Assembly: GCA_019916065.1 (NCBI GenBank)
Contig: CM034239.1
Coordinates: 45,893,812-45,957,811, forward strand
DNA length: 64,000 bases
Direction of reading: 5' to 3'
Origin: Vitellaria paradoxa
Taxonomy: Eukaryota > Streptophyta > Magnoliopsida > Ericales > Sapotaceae
Made by a program: the position numbers and the translations under genes. Positions 25,129 to 37,854 of the stretch are shown here, piece by piece. Below the pieces are notes generated by a model. It made no database searches and had not been told where the DNA came from. It saw only the letters and a program-made list of their open reading frames with translations. Numbering within the stretch: the stretch's first letter is position 1; every line of letters starts with the position of its first letter.

Positions 25129-28100
25129 TCAGTCTGCTCTTTTCCATCTTTCAATCACAACCTTGAATTGACTATCCCTCCTCCTCACCTGCAAAGCCAT
25201 GGGGTTCATTATCATCAAAACTATACCAAGCCAAAGTACATTATATGCTTCAAGATCCTCTACTTATTACTAGAACGTGAGCATGGTCACGTATCTATAC
25301 AGTATACAGACGTGTAGTAAACTACTTTCTCTCGCCCAAACCACCAGCAATCTGGAGGCAAGTAATCCTCAATAGTTAAATCGGGAAGCAAGAACTCGCT
25401 TTCAAAAGATGAGGCACTACCCTTTTGGGAACAAAATTTGAACAAGCTGGAAAATTCTATCAAAATACCTCAAATAGTATTAGATTCATGTCAAACCCAT
25501 ACCCTGCAAAGAGTATGATTATTTTTATTCTTTAATTTTTATTTTTATTTTTCCCTGTAGGAAATAGAAAGAAAAAGAGAACTACATGCAAGGATAGTGT
25601 ATCCCTCCAAATAACGGGACAAAGCTACAAAGAGAAATGTGACATCAGCACGACAGGGGGACGGAGGGGGAGTGAAATTGTAGGATGACATATCTAAATC
25701 TGAGATGTAGAACACATATAGTCATCATTGACTAACAAATTAATCAAAAGTTCGAGTAGATCCAATAACACTGAGAACATTAGAGGGAATTAATGTAGGA
25801 GTGTCCATCCCCATATGTCTTGACAGTCTCTTTCATTGAATTCTCCGACTCTTAAATTTGATGAAGTGTCTAATCTCATGAATAAGTCCTGATGCTTTCT
25901 TTCAATGATTTTATGAACTCTTAATTTTGACTGGGATCTAATCTTGTGTATTCGCCATATGAAAATGGCTTTCAACCACGTTTTTGTCCTTAGCATGGTA
26001 TGAATCAGCAAAAATAAAATAAAAATAAAGACAACGAAAAGGTCTATGCAAGGATACACTCAACCTAATCAATTACCTCAACTAGCGGCTGTTTCCCATT
26101 AAGTAACATATCTACACTCCGTTCCGTCTGCAAAGAGAAAGTACAAGGTATTCAGCAAAAGTAGAGGTTACTCATCAAAGAAACATCTCAGGGTTTTTTA
26201 TTTTCTAGCCTAAGAAAGGTGGTCTCTATTTGATTCTTTACATTCATGGAGGGAATTGAAGCCTCCTATTCACTCATCTGTGGTTATTAACATCATATAG
26301 ATGAGCATGTGAAAAATATTTTGAAATTGGCATCGCACAAACATCAAAAAGAAAAAAGAAGAAAATCATACATATTATAGCCATGGCCAAGTTTCGATGG
26401 AAAATTATCTTCTTCTTCTTTTTTTTATTGTTATTACACCATATAATTCTACTGATGGCCTTTAACAAAATAAAAGCTACATTACATACCCGATGTGCAA
26501 CCCAGTAGTTCCTCTCTCTCATTTCAATCAAAAAAGGGAAAGTTGGAGGAGCTTTCCTCTCAAGAATATTTTTCTTAGAATTTCTAATTCGGGCTTCCTG
26601 ATCCCCCAAAGTGGCAGTGTTCAGTCCCCCAATCTGGATATTTGACAAAAAAGAACAATCAAGATGGTTCAACATGCCATATACGATGAATTGATGATGG
26701 AAACAACTCAAATATTCAGAACTAGTTGTTTTCCATTTCTAAACTATTGTCTGCATAAGTTTCAGCTAAGTGATATATAGGATAGCAAATAAGAAACTAG
26801 CACAAGATATACAGGAACTGGGCAATGATAACCATTTAAAATTACATAATATAGATTGCTAGAAAAGAATTCAATAGTGAAAAAAAAAAAATGAAACCAA
26901 GCCACATAAGGAAACTATCATTATTTTCCTATTAGTAGCTATGAATTTCCTAAGAACCAAATCATACAGAAGTCATGAAAACATATTAGCTTAAGGATAA
27001 CAACAAAGTTTACCATAAAACAGAGAAAAGGAAAAAGTCGAGCATCATCACATTTCAACAAAGTATGTCCACAACTTTTGAGGAAGGGGGAACACATTGA
27101 TGACACTATCACTTCGATAGTTAACTTCTACAACATTCAACTATCAATAGCCTCCTCTAGTATCATGATTATTCCATTTTCTATTAATGGTGCTGCAGAG
27201 TTATCTTTCACCAGTCCACAGATCTCCTCCACACCCCCATCCCTCCAACCTATGAAGCAAGTACCCTTAAATTTGGATGCCATATCTGATAGTATCAAAC
27301 ACACATAGTTCAAGGACACATTGTGAAACGTTTTAGATGCGCCAAGTGGTGTATACAAACATTTGCTCAATTTTTTTTTCCCAAAAAGCATGATTAAAAC
27401 AAACTTGGAAATAAATAACCAAAAAACCCTGAAATAATAAAATTTTATATCTCATAGTTTGTTATGTTTTATATGTCAATTATATATTAAATTTTATGAA
27501 TTAGTTTTTTTGTGTATGTCATATTCGCATATATACCTAATAAAATTTCTATTTTCTGCCATATTTCCACTGTGTCCATATCCTCTATTTTTTTTTTTTC
27601 CAAAACCATCATATCTGTGTCCATATCCATGATTCATAGCACCCAACCCTTAAAAAAATAATAACAGTACTAATTGCATCAATACTATTGCGGCTCTAGA
27701 CAGGTCAACAATTATTCCTACCAACAGAAACCAAAAACCAAAAATTTCATGTTTTCAGAAATTCAAAATTAATTGGCTGGAGTGGTAAGTTGCCAGTTTT
27801 ACCCTTCCTAAAAAGTCCAACACTATGTGCTTTTAAAACGCTGTCCATATGAAGACACATTGAAACAATTTAACATCACATTTTCCACAAAAAAGAAAAT
27901 ACATTTCCTTGGCACTACTAAAACACACACAAAAAAGCAAGTAAATAATTCAACATCCAGAACTTCTAGGACTACCAAATAAGGCATAAGTGTCGAAATT
28001 TAGGGTCCATTGTTTTTTAGTGTAACCCATGAAACTCAACTTGATTAAATTTCAAAATAATAATAATAATAAATAAATAACATTTATTCAATAAACTATG

Positions 28101-31100
28101 ATTTAGCTTACCACCGTTAAAGAAAGTTGTTAATAGTTTTATAGATTTAGATAACTCCTATGATATTTTTGTACGTGCATATGCAAGATGCAAGATATTA
28201 CAAAAGTATCATGGTCCCCCCTTAAGTAACTTTATGGCTTTGCCATTGGTTACTGAAAGACTAAACCAAAACCTATATTACGTAGACTCTGGCAGAGGTG
28301 CCAAGTGCAGTAGATGTAAGTATCAGATTTATCTAAATCACATGTTCAGGGACACTAGAAGTCTAGGACGTGGCGAAATTTTACATTTATTAAGGTAAAA
28401 TAATGTTTACTAACATAAAACCTTTTATGCATAGTTTTAAAGGAATCTCTACCACTTAATCATATGCTTTGGTTGCCTTGCCAAGTAGACATGTCAGTAC
28501 TCACCAATAAAAGGCATGCCAGATGCACATCTCAACTCTCCTGCCCACACAAATTCTAGAAAAATGCATGTCATACAAACCAAAACATGGCCCACTTTTG
28601 GGTGTATGATGGCACCAACTTATAATGTTAGTGGGCTAGAAGACGTCCTAGTTGCCAGTCAATTAAGTTATTTACTTTTGTGTCCAAAGATTGCATCCTC
28701 GCATACCATTAAAATGTACTGGGGAAAAAAAAAGAAAGAGATTTGATACTATTTCTTCTCAAAAGAAAGGGTAAAAAGATATGCAACTAAGACATCCATG
28801 TTCCGTGCTAATCTTTGTGTCTGACAATCAAAATAAGGCATCAATGCCTAAAGAGGAACAACGCCAACAGAACAAAATACCCGCCATCCTGTACAAATGA
28901 ACAGTCACGGTCAACAATATATTATTGAACAGATTCTGTGGTGATGGTGGAAGGCTAATAAAATCTAGAATGCAAGGTTACGATGATCTGAAAAGCCGCG
29001 ACACAGTGCAAAGGAGTAAGAAAATATAGGATTAACTTTTTGAGTTCCCAACTCTTTTACAAGATTTTTGACCAAGATCTCCATTAAAGTGTCAGATAAA
29101 GAAGATTAATTCTAATTATAAGTTATCAAGACATATTGACGTTAAATGACAATAAATATTTATTAGGCAGAGCTCGACATGCAGTATGGCATATTGTGTA
29201 GTGAAACTAATGAATATTAGCATTCACACCTAGCAAATTTTGGGAAGATCAAAACTAACAAGATCAGATAGAGTAGGATTCTTTATTATATTCTCCAGCC
29301 GCTCTCCATGAGCAGCACCAACAAGCATGACTCCTCTCTCGGCAATGGAACGACAAGCATGCACTTCAGCTTCAGTGCCAATCTCATCCACAATAATCAC
29401 CTCAGGCATGTGGTTCTCCACCGCCTCAATCATGATTCTATGTTGCATGGGGGGTTCTGGAACCTGCAGCCTCCGTGCACCTCCTATTGATGGGTGTGGA
29501 ACATCCCCCATGCCTCCAATTTCATTGCTGGTGTCAACAATGACCTATAAAAAATGTCATTGTTTTGTGAAAATTCGATTCCCACTATGCACAAGCCTTA
29601 GAGCATAAAAATGTGTACATGCATGGGAGGGAGGGAGAGGGGGGGGGGGAGGAGAGAGAGAGAGCAATTTACTGAACTTAACTTCAACATACCACTCTTT
29701 TATAAAGCTCATCTGACAAGACACGAGAAATCTCACGCATGACAGTAGTCTTACCTACCCCAGGCCTGCAAAATTCAAATGAAACTAATTTAAAATATAA
29801 AAATAATAAAATAAAAAGAAGAAATATTTCACTTACTTTGTTCCATTTTTAAATGTTATCAAATGTTTATTAAAATTTGCATTCTCTATCAGAAGATCAT
29901 ATGTCATGTTGAACCTAAAATTCTAGCAATATGGCGTGGAGCCAAAAATGGCATAGCATATATAGACTATCAGTTACCCATCCCTAGTTGGTCCAGTGGA
30001 GCAGGAGTCAAGTCTGAGGCTCAGGTGATATACTCAGGTCGCAGGTTCGATTCTCACTTGAAGCGGCCAGGATTTAAGTGGGGAGCCGTGGCGGTGGGTT
30101 GCTGTTCCCCCGAGGGTTTGTAACTCAGTGGGTAAAACCACTGGGCGATTTCCCCCGTTACCAAAATATATATATATATATATATATATAGACTATCTGT
30201 TTCTCAAAATATACATATCGTAAACCACTTCGCTCCAGATCCTGTGACTGCATTTTACTACTGTGTTGCACGATAGATTTCCCTTCCATAGCTAGATGTA
30301 CCCCTTATGCCCAATTCTATAGTTAGCTCTTAGGCATTAGCTATTTAATGAATATCCTTGCAATTAACTACAGGATTAATTTTTATGCTTACCTACCAAC
30401 AAACAAGATACTTTCTCCAAATTGAAGCAGATCTTGAACCATATCGATGCAACCCTTAACTGCCCTGCCAACTCGAAAAGTTAAACCAACTACTACACCC
30501 TTACTACTTCTTATTGCAGATATCCAATGTAAGGTACCCTCAATGCCTGCTCTATTATCCCCTCCAAATTCCCCAACTGCATCTTGAACATATTCCAGTT
30601 CTTTCATTGATACCTGGCCAATAAGCATGGCTTGAATCAATTTCCTAATAATCCTTTTTACTTTTATGTTCTCTATAAAATGTTTGAATATCGGGAAAAA
30701 AAAATTCAATTAGAAATATCTATAATGACTGTAGAAGGAGAAAGGAGATGAAGTAAAATATTTGACCAAATGGAACAAGAATTAAGTTTACATAGTTCAT
30801 TAACAAAACAATCTCTCAGCAACTCAAAAGCATTTACCTCGGTACCCCTCAAGTAATGCCCGCCGGCTTCACCTAGGTAATGTGCTTCTGGCAACCGACC
30901 CACATCCAATACCACCTATTGATGTAGCAATGAATGACAATTATGTAATATAAATCAATAAGAAAGCAAATTTGTTTAGAAAAGAATTGTGTTTCAGATT
31001 AATGAATATGACCAAAATGGGCCCTAACTTTTTAAAAGATTTTTGAATCAATGGTATTGTGTAAAAAACTAATACGCCTAACCTGCCCCCAGGAAAAAAA

Positions 31101-32864
31101 ATGTCCAATATGATAGATTAATCAATTGGGATTACTTACAGATGATAGTCAAGATGACAAACAGAAGCTTTCATACTTAGAAAATTCTCATAGAGTAAAT
31201 TTTCCTCATTTATGTTCCAAACTAGAGAGTGAATTCGAAATTATCATAATGTTCAATGCATATTTGTGAAACATTTGGTTGGCATAGAGTATTTTCATCT
31301 TTACACTTCTACTTTATTAGTATAAACACAAATGTACATCTATTGATTGTTGAGTCAAAACCTAAGACTCCTAACATGGTATCAGAGCAAAGTATCATTA
31401 ACTATCTCTCATCCAATCCCAATAAAAATAATAAAAAAAAGGCTAGAAGAAGTCGCAATCAAAGCCCACAATCCAATCAAAGTCCAAGCCAGCAAAGCAC
31501 CACCACCAGAGGATTCTTAGTCACCAACAACTCTGATTCTCATCGTCGAAAAATAGCACTCCAGGAAGTACAGACTTGCCATTAAAGGTGTTGACTCCAA
31601 GTCAGACTCACGAGGGACTCAGACTTGTCTTTTTCTATATTGGACTTTTTAAAAAAAATTTTATTCAAGCAAAGATTGGACAACTCACTGACTCGTTTTG
31701 GACAAAAAGGAGTTGTTTTTTTAAATAATATGTGAGTCTTGTGCTGAGGTTGACTTGTGAATAAAATAAATTATAAAATAAAAGTAAAAAGCCTTTTGTT
31801 TGTTATTTTATATTGGGATAATGATGAAATATAATGACGTTTTAGTTTACAGATTCATGGAACGATGTTTTGTTAAGTTAATATGTTAGTCATCATTTTG
31901 GAAGAAATGTAATTTTTATGCGAGTTCTTTGTGACTTTAAGACTATGAAATACATGATGCAAATATGTGTTAAGAATTGTATTTTTGTTAGAGGTAACCT
32001 AATATCTTGGAATACCGAGAAACATATAGTAGTAGCATAATCAAATACAAAGTTAAAATATAGGTAATGGTACAAATCATGTGAGTTGATCTAGATACAA
32101 CATATGTTGGAAAAGTTAGAAGCTCATTACTCACAGCTGAATGAGTTACTATGTGAGAATTGAGCTGCTACTTATATTGCCCCTAATCCATTATTTCATG
32201 GGAATGCTATACACATTAAAGTTGAAAATTATTTTTGCAAAAAGAAAATCCTACAAAAATGATGAAGTCTAGTTATGTGAAATCTAAAGGCCAACTTGTT
32301 GACTTGTTTACCAAAACCTTAGGGGGATTTCGAGAGAGATTTGCTTATACCAAGCTTGGTATATATGCTGCATATGCCCCAACTTGAGGGAGAGTGTTAA
32401 TGTATATTCGTGTAAATAAATATTATTAGGTATTTTGTATGTACAATTTTACTCTATAAATACAAATGTAGACAATTCTATTGGGTGTTACATAATTCAG
32501 TAAGAGCAATATCTGTTGACTACAACCATATTAGCACCCAAAGAATATAATCATATAGGTAAAAGATAAGCAGATTAACAATCATCACCTCTAATAGTTG
32601 AGCTTGTTTGGATTTTTTCGAAAGCTTATCACGCAAATCGCAGGGAAGAATCTGTCAAACACAAATGACAAAGAAATTTAGTTTTGCGAACAATTAGTAT
32701 ACTTTATAAAAAGATGCGTAGTAAAATATTGATTGTAGCTAGTACCAAGAATCACTAAAAGAAAGAGAAGGAAGATATTTGATAATGGTGCTAACCTTTT
32801 CAATCAAGACGTAAGCATCAAAATTACAAGTTAATATTAAAACAAGAGGCTGTCATCCCAAGAT

Positions 32865-32911
<47 letters not shown>

Positions 32912-34814
32912 CCTCGGCGTGCGTGCGTGTGTGATTCACTCTATTGCATGATCATTTCATCTATCTTATCCTTCTCCAGATTTAGGAACCTACTTTTCCC
33001 TCACTCCTTGAAACTCAAATGATTATTTTTTTTTTTTTTAGCAGAGATGAGTCATCTCTTATCTCTAGAAAGTTTGACAAACTGAAAATTAACCAGACCA
33101 ATTTGTATTGGTTTTCAACCATAAATTGACACTATCAAAAGAGTTAATTCAATCAGAAGTCTCTACCTAATTGATATCATATTTCCAAACAGGCTTCATG
33201 AAGCTACTTCGCCACCACATTCCTTGAACTCAAACGATGTTTTTTTATTTTTTTTTAATTTTTTGATGAATAATAACTTTATTAACAAAACAGAAAAGAA
33301 AAGGCGTTAAGAGAATGCCCAAAACAAGATACAAGTACACCCCCCAAATTAAGCTAACATGCTCTCAAAGAAGTTCAGTTAAGAACCAAATTCGGCTCTA
33401 TACCCCCATGTAACCAACTATACAATGTTGAAAAAAAGCCTTTTTCACTTTCTGTAGGGGTAATTCCACCTTTTCAAACTTCTCTTCTTTTTCTCACTCC
33501 AAATAAACCAAAGATGCAAAAGGGAACTAATCTCCAGGTTTTTCTTCCTCCTTGGACTAACTTTTAACCCCACCATGCAAGCAACAAGCTCTTCGGGTCC
33601 TTAGGGAAAACCCATTGGATGTTGATGCTTGCTAGGAACACATCCAAAATCATGTGGTCCATTTGCAATGAATCAACAGAGAGCAATGGTCTCACCCTCC
33701 TCTTTGCAAAAGAAACATCTGTTCGCCATCTTGAAACCTCTCATCTGAAGGTTTCCAATCGTAAAAATGCTACCTCAGACCACACGGTGAGCCAAAAAAA
33801 AAAAAAAAAAAGCAATCTTAGAAGGAGCTTTCGACTTTCAAATCTTGTCTCACAGAAATTCTTTCTCTTGACTCCTTGTCGAGTAGTTATAGAAAGATAT
33901 CACCTCAAACATTCTAGTCTTGATATTGTTTTAGTAGAGATGAGTCATCTATCGTCTCTAGTTTGTTTAACAAAGTGTGATAATCAACTAGACCTGGATG
34001 TATTTGCCTTCCAACCGTAAATTGGCACAATCACGATTGATAATGTTCAATTAGAATGCATTTACCTAATTGGTCTCTTATTTAAAGGAAATAAGTTTCT
34101 AGTTAATTAGCATGCATCTCAATTTTTAATTTTTTGTTTTGATGAACATGGATAAAGTGTCCTAAATAACTTTCAAAAGCATTTTATGAAAATCAAAATT
34201 TTATAAGCTCTTTAATTCCACAAATAAGATATTAGACATTTTTATACTTAAATCATGCAGGGCAAAAATATTAAATTAACAAAAAGTTAAAATGCCACCT
34301 ATTTTAGCTAGCTTCCCCCCCCCCCCCCCAAAAAAAAAAACACACACACACACAATCTTCCCAAACTAAACATTAGCCCTGCCATATGGATAAAAAAAGT
34401 CAAAGAGTTATTTCCAGAACGTATATAAACAAAACAAACACAAACACAGAGAACAGGTGAAGATACCTGTAACAATGAGTCCACATCATCATCATCATCA
34501 TCATCATCATCCACAACCAAATTATGCTCCAGGAGTCGAGAAGAAGAAGCGCGAAATCTGTTTGTCACAATGCTACAACCACCGCGATTGCGCCCACAAT
34601 TGCAATCGTTAGCAGTGATCGATTTGGTACTACATGTGCAAATGGAGTTCAATCCTGATTTCAAAAATGGATACAACGCATTTCGACATCGATGATGATG
34701 AAGCCCAAAGGATGTGAAACTGAAATATGAGGAGAAGGGTGAGGGTTTTGTCTTTCTAAAGAATTTTACTAAGCACCAACAAGAAGTACTACTACTACTA
34801 CTACTACCACTCAT
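25129..34814 (-). CDS. ycf45/SpoIIIAA-like P-loop ATPase, plastid-type
   Basis: Nine exons on the minus strand, all GT-AG and in phase: 34814-34467, 32651-32589, 30915-30838, 30613-30393, 29765-29693, 29544-29260, 26633-26490, 26127-26077, 25188-25129, giving 440 residues. Residues 1-90 are Ser/Arg/Cys-rich and resemble an organelle transit peptide. They are followed by a run of about 9 Asp, then [14 protein letters not shown] and [20 protein letters not shown]. The ATPase core has Walker [10 protein letters not shown] split across the exon 4/5 junction, [16 protein letters not shown], Walker [10 protein letters not shown] and [13 protein letters not shown]. The C-terminus has [20 protein letters not shown]. 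Plant relatives include the SPD1 (seedling plastid development) family and cyanobacterial/algal ycf45; this copy lacks a visible R3H domain. The role in plastid development is family knowledge, not shown here. The start is the ATG at 34814; no ATG lies further upstream in frame nearby. Introns are full of mobile elements. Confidence 0.93.
29972..30185 (+). mobile_element. tRNA-derived SINE with target-site duplication
   Basis: In intron 5-4 of the ATPase gene lies a 0.2-kb element with Pol III promoter boxes: an A-box-like tagttggtccagtgg near 29985 and a B box ggttcgattc near 30045. It ends in a simple (AT)n tail. The host sequence atatagactatc occurs immediately before it (29960-29971) and immediately after the tail (30186-30197), a perfect 12-bp target-site duplication. 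The perfect duplication implies a fairly recent insertion. It is antisense to the gene. Confidence 0.85.
31240..32520 (+). mobile_element. Internally deleted Copia element in ATPase intron 2
   Basis: A left LTR-like end finishes ...cctaaca at 31376, followed by the primer-binding site tggtatcagagc (31377-31388). The internal part keeps only a short leader and, near 32160-32390, the end of Copia RNase H ([35 protein letters not shown]). This is followed by the polypurine tract ttgagggagag and a right LTR starting TGTTAATGTATATTC at 32395. The pol core is deleted. The right LTR resembles the solo fragment at 54703. Exact outer ends are uncertain. Confidence 0.75.
33028..34085. repeat. Diverged direct repeats flanking the L1 fragment
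   Basis: About 150 bp at 33038-33182 (agcagagatgagtcatctc ... ctacctaattgatatca) recurs in the same orientation at 33934-34080 (agtagagatgagtcatcta ... tttacctaattggtctctta). The copies are clearly related but have many differences. The pair brackets the LINE piece, so this intron contains an old duplicated block. Confidence 0.7.
33241..33925 (-). mobile_element. L1-type LINE 3' fragment (zf-RVT remnant)
   Basis: Read on the minus strand, 33800-33440 gives pieces of the reverse-transcriptase zinc-binding domain ([13 protein letters not shown], later [11 protein letters not shown] and [11 protein letters not shown]) interrupted by stops. The lower end (33330-33245) reads as a typical plant L1 3' UTR: ttgtatcttgttttgggcat, a run through cttaacgcc, then ttaataaagttattattcat. 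It lies in the first intron of the ATPase gene in the same orientation as the gene. Confidence 0.8.
34483..34512 (-). repeat. Coding trinucleotide repeat (poly-Asp)
   Basis: A (TCA)n tract (GAT/GAC on the gene strand) in exon 1 of the ATPase gene encodes about nine consecutive Asp. A second coding tract, (TAC)n at about 34784-34807, encodes poly-Ser right after the start. Both are likely length-variable between individuals. The Asp run sits between the transit region and the first conserved motif. Confidence 0.85.
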
Positions 34815-35234
34815 TGTAATAGCCTGCAACTCTCTCTCTGGTCTTTCTACTCTACGCTACACTCTCGGCCCCGACGTTCCGAAGTTCTTCTTTCTTGGTC
34901 CTCCGATTTGGGAATCAGCTATCATGTCGCGCGATTACAAATGCACGCGTATCCAAACAGACAGGTCAGGGGCTGTTGAGGGAGTGATATGGGCTCACCA
35001 GTTTGGGCCTACTTTTCAATAGATAAAATTTATTAGGGGTTTTTGGAGGCCGATCACTATTTATGAACTTATAAGGATTGAAGTCATACTCAAAAAATTT
35101 ATTTGTGAATAAGTTACACTTGTAACAAAAAGACAAAAAATGACATCATGCGTTTTCAATTATATTTCAAAACTGCCAGTTTTATCCGAAAATTGTGCAC
35201 ACTTCACTCATAACTTCCGCGACTTTTCATTTTC
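34815..35234. other. Upstream region of the ATPase gene
   Basis: This is the promoter and 5' UTR side of the ATPase gene. A short CT-rich stretch (actctctctctgg) lies directly above the start. No TATA box can be assigned with confidence, and no other gene is seen. Confidence 0.4.
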
Positions 35235-35480
35235 TTTACAAAGCAAGCAAAACATATTTTAGGAAATAAAATCAAAACTGTTTGGAAAAAAAACTAAATT
35301 ATGTGACTTTCCATCTTCTTTACAAAGCAAACAAAATCGATTTTTGAAAACAAAATCAAAACTGTTTGGGAGAAACCTAATTCTGAAACTTTCCATCTTC
35401 TTTACAAAGTAAGCAAAATCGATTTTTGGAAACAAAATCAAAACTGTTTGGGAAAAACTTAAATTGATCATCATTTCTAA
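35235..35480. repeat. Tandem repeat, about 82-84 bp period, 3 copies
   Basis: The anchor tttacaaag lies at 35235, 35319 and 35401. Each unit carries ccatcttctttacaaagca, cgatttttgaaaacaaaatc and aaaactgtttggg. Units are about 85-90% alike by eye. Frames across it simply repeat the unit. Confidence 0.9.
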
Positions 35481-35599
35481 ATATATTTATTTTTTCTGAT
35501 TTTGAAACAGTACCGGTACTGTTTTGAAGATAGCTCAAAATACTAATCAACCCCAGGATTTCTCTTGCCCAAAACTTATCATCTGCTTATAATTCATGG

Positions 35600-36775
35600 T
35601 GCTATTTTGAAAACAGTACCGGTACTGTTTTCATACTACCATAAAAAATATCAATCGATGCATAACACAAACCATCCATACGAGCCAACATCATCATATA
35701 GAACAGTACCACATAATAAAATAATACCTCATTAAAACAGCACAATTCTTTGTACGTGATACTTCTTTTTGTGTTTAATGGTGGTCTTTGAATACTAGAT
35801 ACATTTGATACTGTATTTATACGATAATACATCTTACTAAAAACAGTACTACATAGAACAGCACCACATAATAAAACAGTACCGCATAAAAAATAGTACT
35901 GCATAAAAAATAGTACGTCATTAAAATAGTACTATTCTTTGTACGTGATATTCTTTTTGTGTTTAATGGTGGTCTTTGAATATTAGATACACTTGGTATG
36001 GTGTTTATATGATAATACATCTTACTAGAAACAGTACCACATAGAACAGTACCGCATAATAAAACAGTACCGCATAAAAAATAGTACCTAATTAAAACAG
36101 CACCATTCTTTGTATGTGGTACTTTTTTTTGTGCTTAATGGTGGTTTTTGAATATTAGATACATTTGGTACTTTGTTTATACGATAATACATTTTACTAG
36201 AAACAGTACCACATAGAACAGTACCGTATAATAAAACAGTACTGCATAAAAAAAGTACCTAATTAAAACAGCACAATTCTTTGTATGTGATACTTCTTTT
36301 TGTGTTTAATGGTGGTATTTGAATATTAGATACATCTGGTACTGTATTTATACAATAATATATCTTACTAGAAACAGTACCACATAGAATAGTACCGTAT
36401 AATAAAACAGTACCGCATAAAAAATAGTAACTAATTAAAACAACACAATTCTTTGTATGTGGTACTTCTTTTTGTGTTTAATGGTGATATTTGAATATTA
36501 GATACATTTGGTACTGTGTTTATACGATAATACATCTTAGTAGAAATAGTACCACATAATAAAACAGTAACTTATTAAAATAACACAATTCTTTGTATGT
36601 GGTACTTCTTTTTGTGTTTAATGGTGATATTTGAATACTAGATACATTTGGTACTATGTTTATATGATAATACATCTTACTGAAAACAGTACCACATAGA
36701 ACAGTACCGCATGAAAAAACAGTACCGAATTAAAACAGTACCATATGTATGTGGTACTTCTTGCTAAAATTTAAA
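35600..36775. repeat. Minisatellite-like array, about 172-bp period
   Basis: About six full units plus partial ends. The anchor 'attctttgtatgtggtac' or variants is near 35747, 35934, 36107, 36278, 36450, 36590 and, diverged, 36744 (spacings about 187, 173, 171, 172, 140, 154). Each unit has tttgtgtttaatggtgg, gaatattagatacatttggt, cgataataca and a cluster of 'aacagtaccacata / aacagtaccgcata' motifs. The short cagtacc motif is itself repeated several times per unit, giving a nested repeat. Non-coding. Confidence 0.92.
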
Positions 36776-37790
36776 AAAAAAAATTTATGAACATTAACAT
36801 ACCATTATTCGCATCCTTGCCCATAGCTATTTATGACCTTTTAACCTACTTTTATCTCATTACATGCTTATTCAAATAAAAAATATACCATAGCTATTCA
36901 CGCGATTTCTAAGGAATGAAACAAAAACGAAAAAATGTGATTCACGGTTACCACAATTTCTGGCAACTTCCGTCTCAGTTAATTATAGAAATAAAGGACA
37001 TTTAAGTTATATTATAAATTATATTTAAAATCAAGTCCTGTGATCCACTAAAAAATGTGACTTAAATACAAAATTTTTTACATTAATATGACTTAAAAGT
37101 AATACTTTTTTTAGTGTGACTAATAGTCTTAAAAGATTATAAAGTATGATTTAAATATAATTTTCTGAATTTATTATGACATCGCGCTCTCTCCGCAAAG
37201 TCCCATCTAACAACTAATATACAATTTTCCGAATTTATTATGACATCGTGCTCTCTCCGCAAAGTCCCATCTAACAACTACAGTATCTTAGTGATGTACG
37301 TTTACTTTATCAGAGACGAGTTTGGGCTACACGTCAACAGGACTAAAATTCGATGTGCAACATATTTAATTTATGAGGTGGTCGAATTAATTCTGTGATT
37401 TTACTTTAATTATTTAAAATTCCAAAAAAATTAAAAAAACTTCATGACAATCACCAGGCCATGCTGTGCTACTCTTTGACCGTTTAGTTGCATTTTATAT
37501 GCGTTTATATGTGAATTTCAAGTGTGATCGCACGTACTTTTATGATATTTGGTGCATTAGAATATACACGAAAATTGCATGCTTTTCAAGAAATATTATG
37601 GTGCGTAAGTGTATTGGCAACAAAATGGCAACCCATGTTAGGCAATCATATACAACATAACCTCATCAAATTAATAGCCTTGGGACCATCTAAATTTTAT
37701 TAATTTTTGCAACAAGAAGTTTTGGATTGTCATTGCATACATACAATTTTTCTCACGATCAATAAAATTTTCTGTGAGCCCAGCATAACC

Positions 37791-37794
<4 letters not shown>
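36776..37794. other. Spacer with a 64-bp duplication
   Basis: No gene was seen. A tandem duplication with 64-bp period lies at 37161-37280 (gaatttattatgacatcg at 37167 and 37231, followed by ctctccgcaaagtcccatct). The remainder is AT-rich. Confidence 0.7.

Positions 37795-37849
<55 letters not shown>
37794..37849. repeat. (AT)n microsatellite
   Basis: A run of about 27 AT/TA units lies directly upstream of the LINE fragment. Such tracts are frequent integration sites for plant LINEs and are likely length-variable. Confidence 0.95.
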
Positions 37850-37852
<3 letters not shown>

Positions 37853-37854
37853 GA

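Noticed and set aside
34714..35022. Plus-strand 102-residue frame opposite the first exon of the ATPase gene
   Set aside because: Antisense shadow of exon 1 and its upstream region; no family resemblance.
35600..36775. Regularly spaced repeats resembling a CRISPR array
   Set aside because: This is eukaryotic DNA; the units are about 172 bp with whole-unit similarity, not short repeats with unique spacers, and there are no cas genes.
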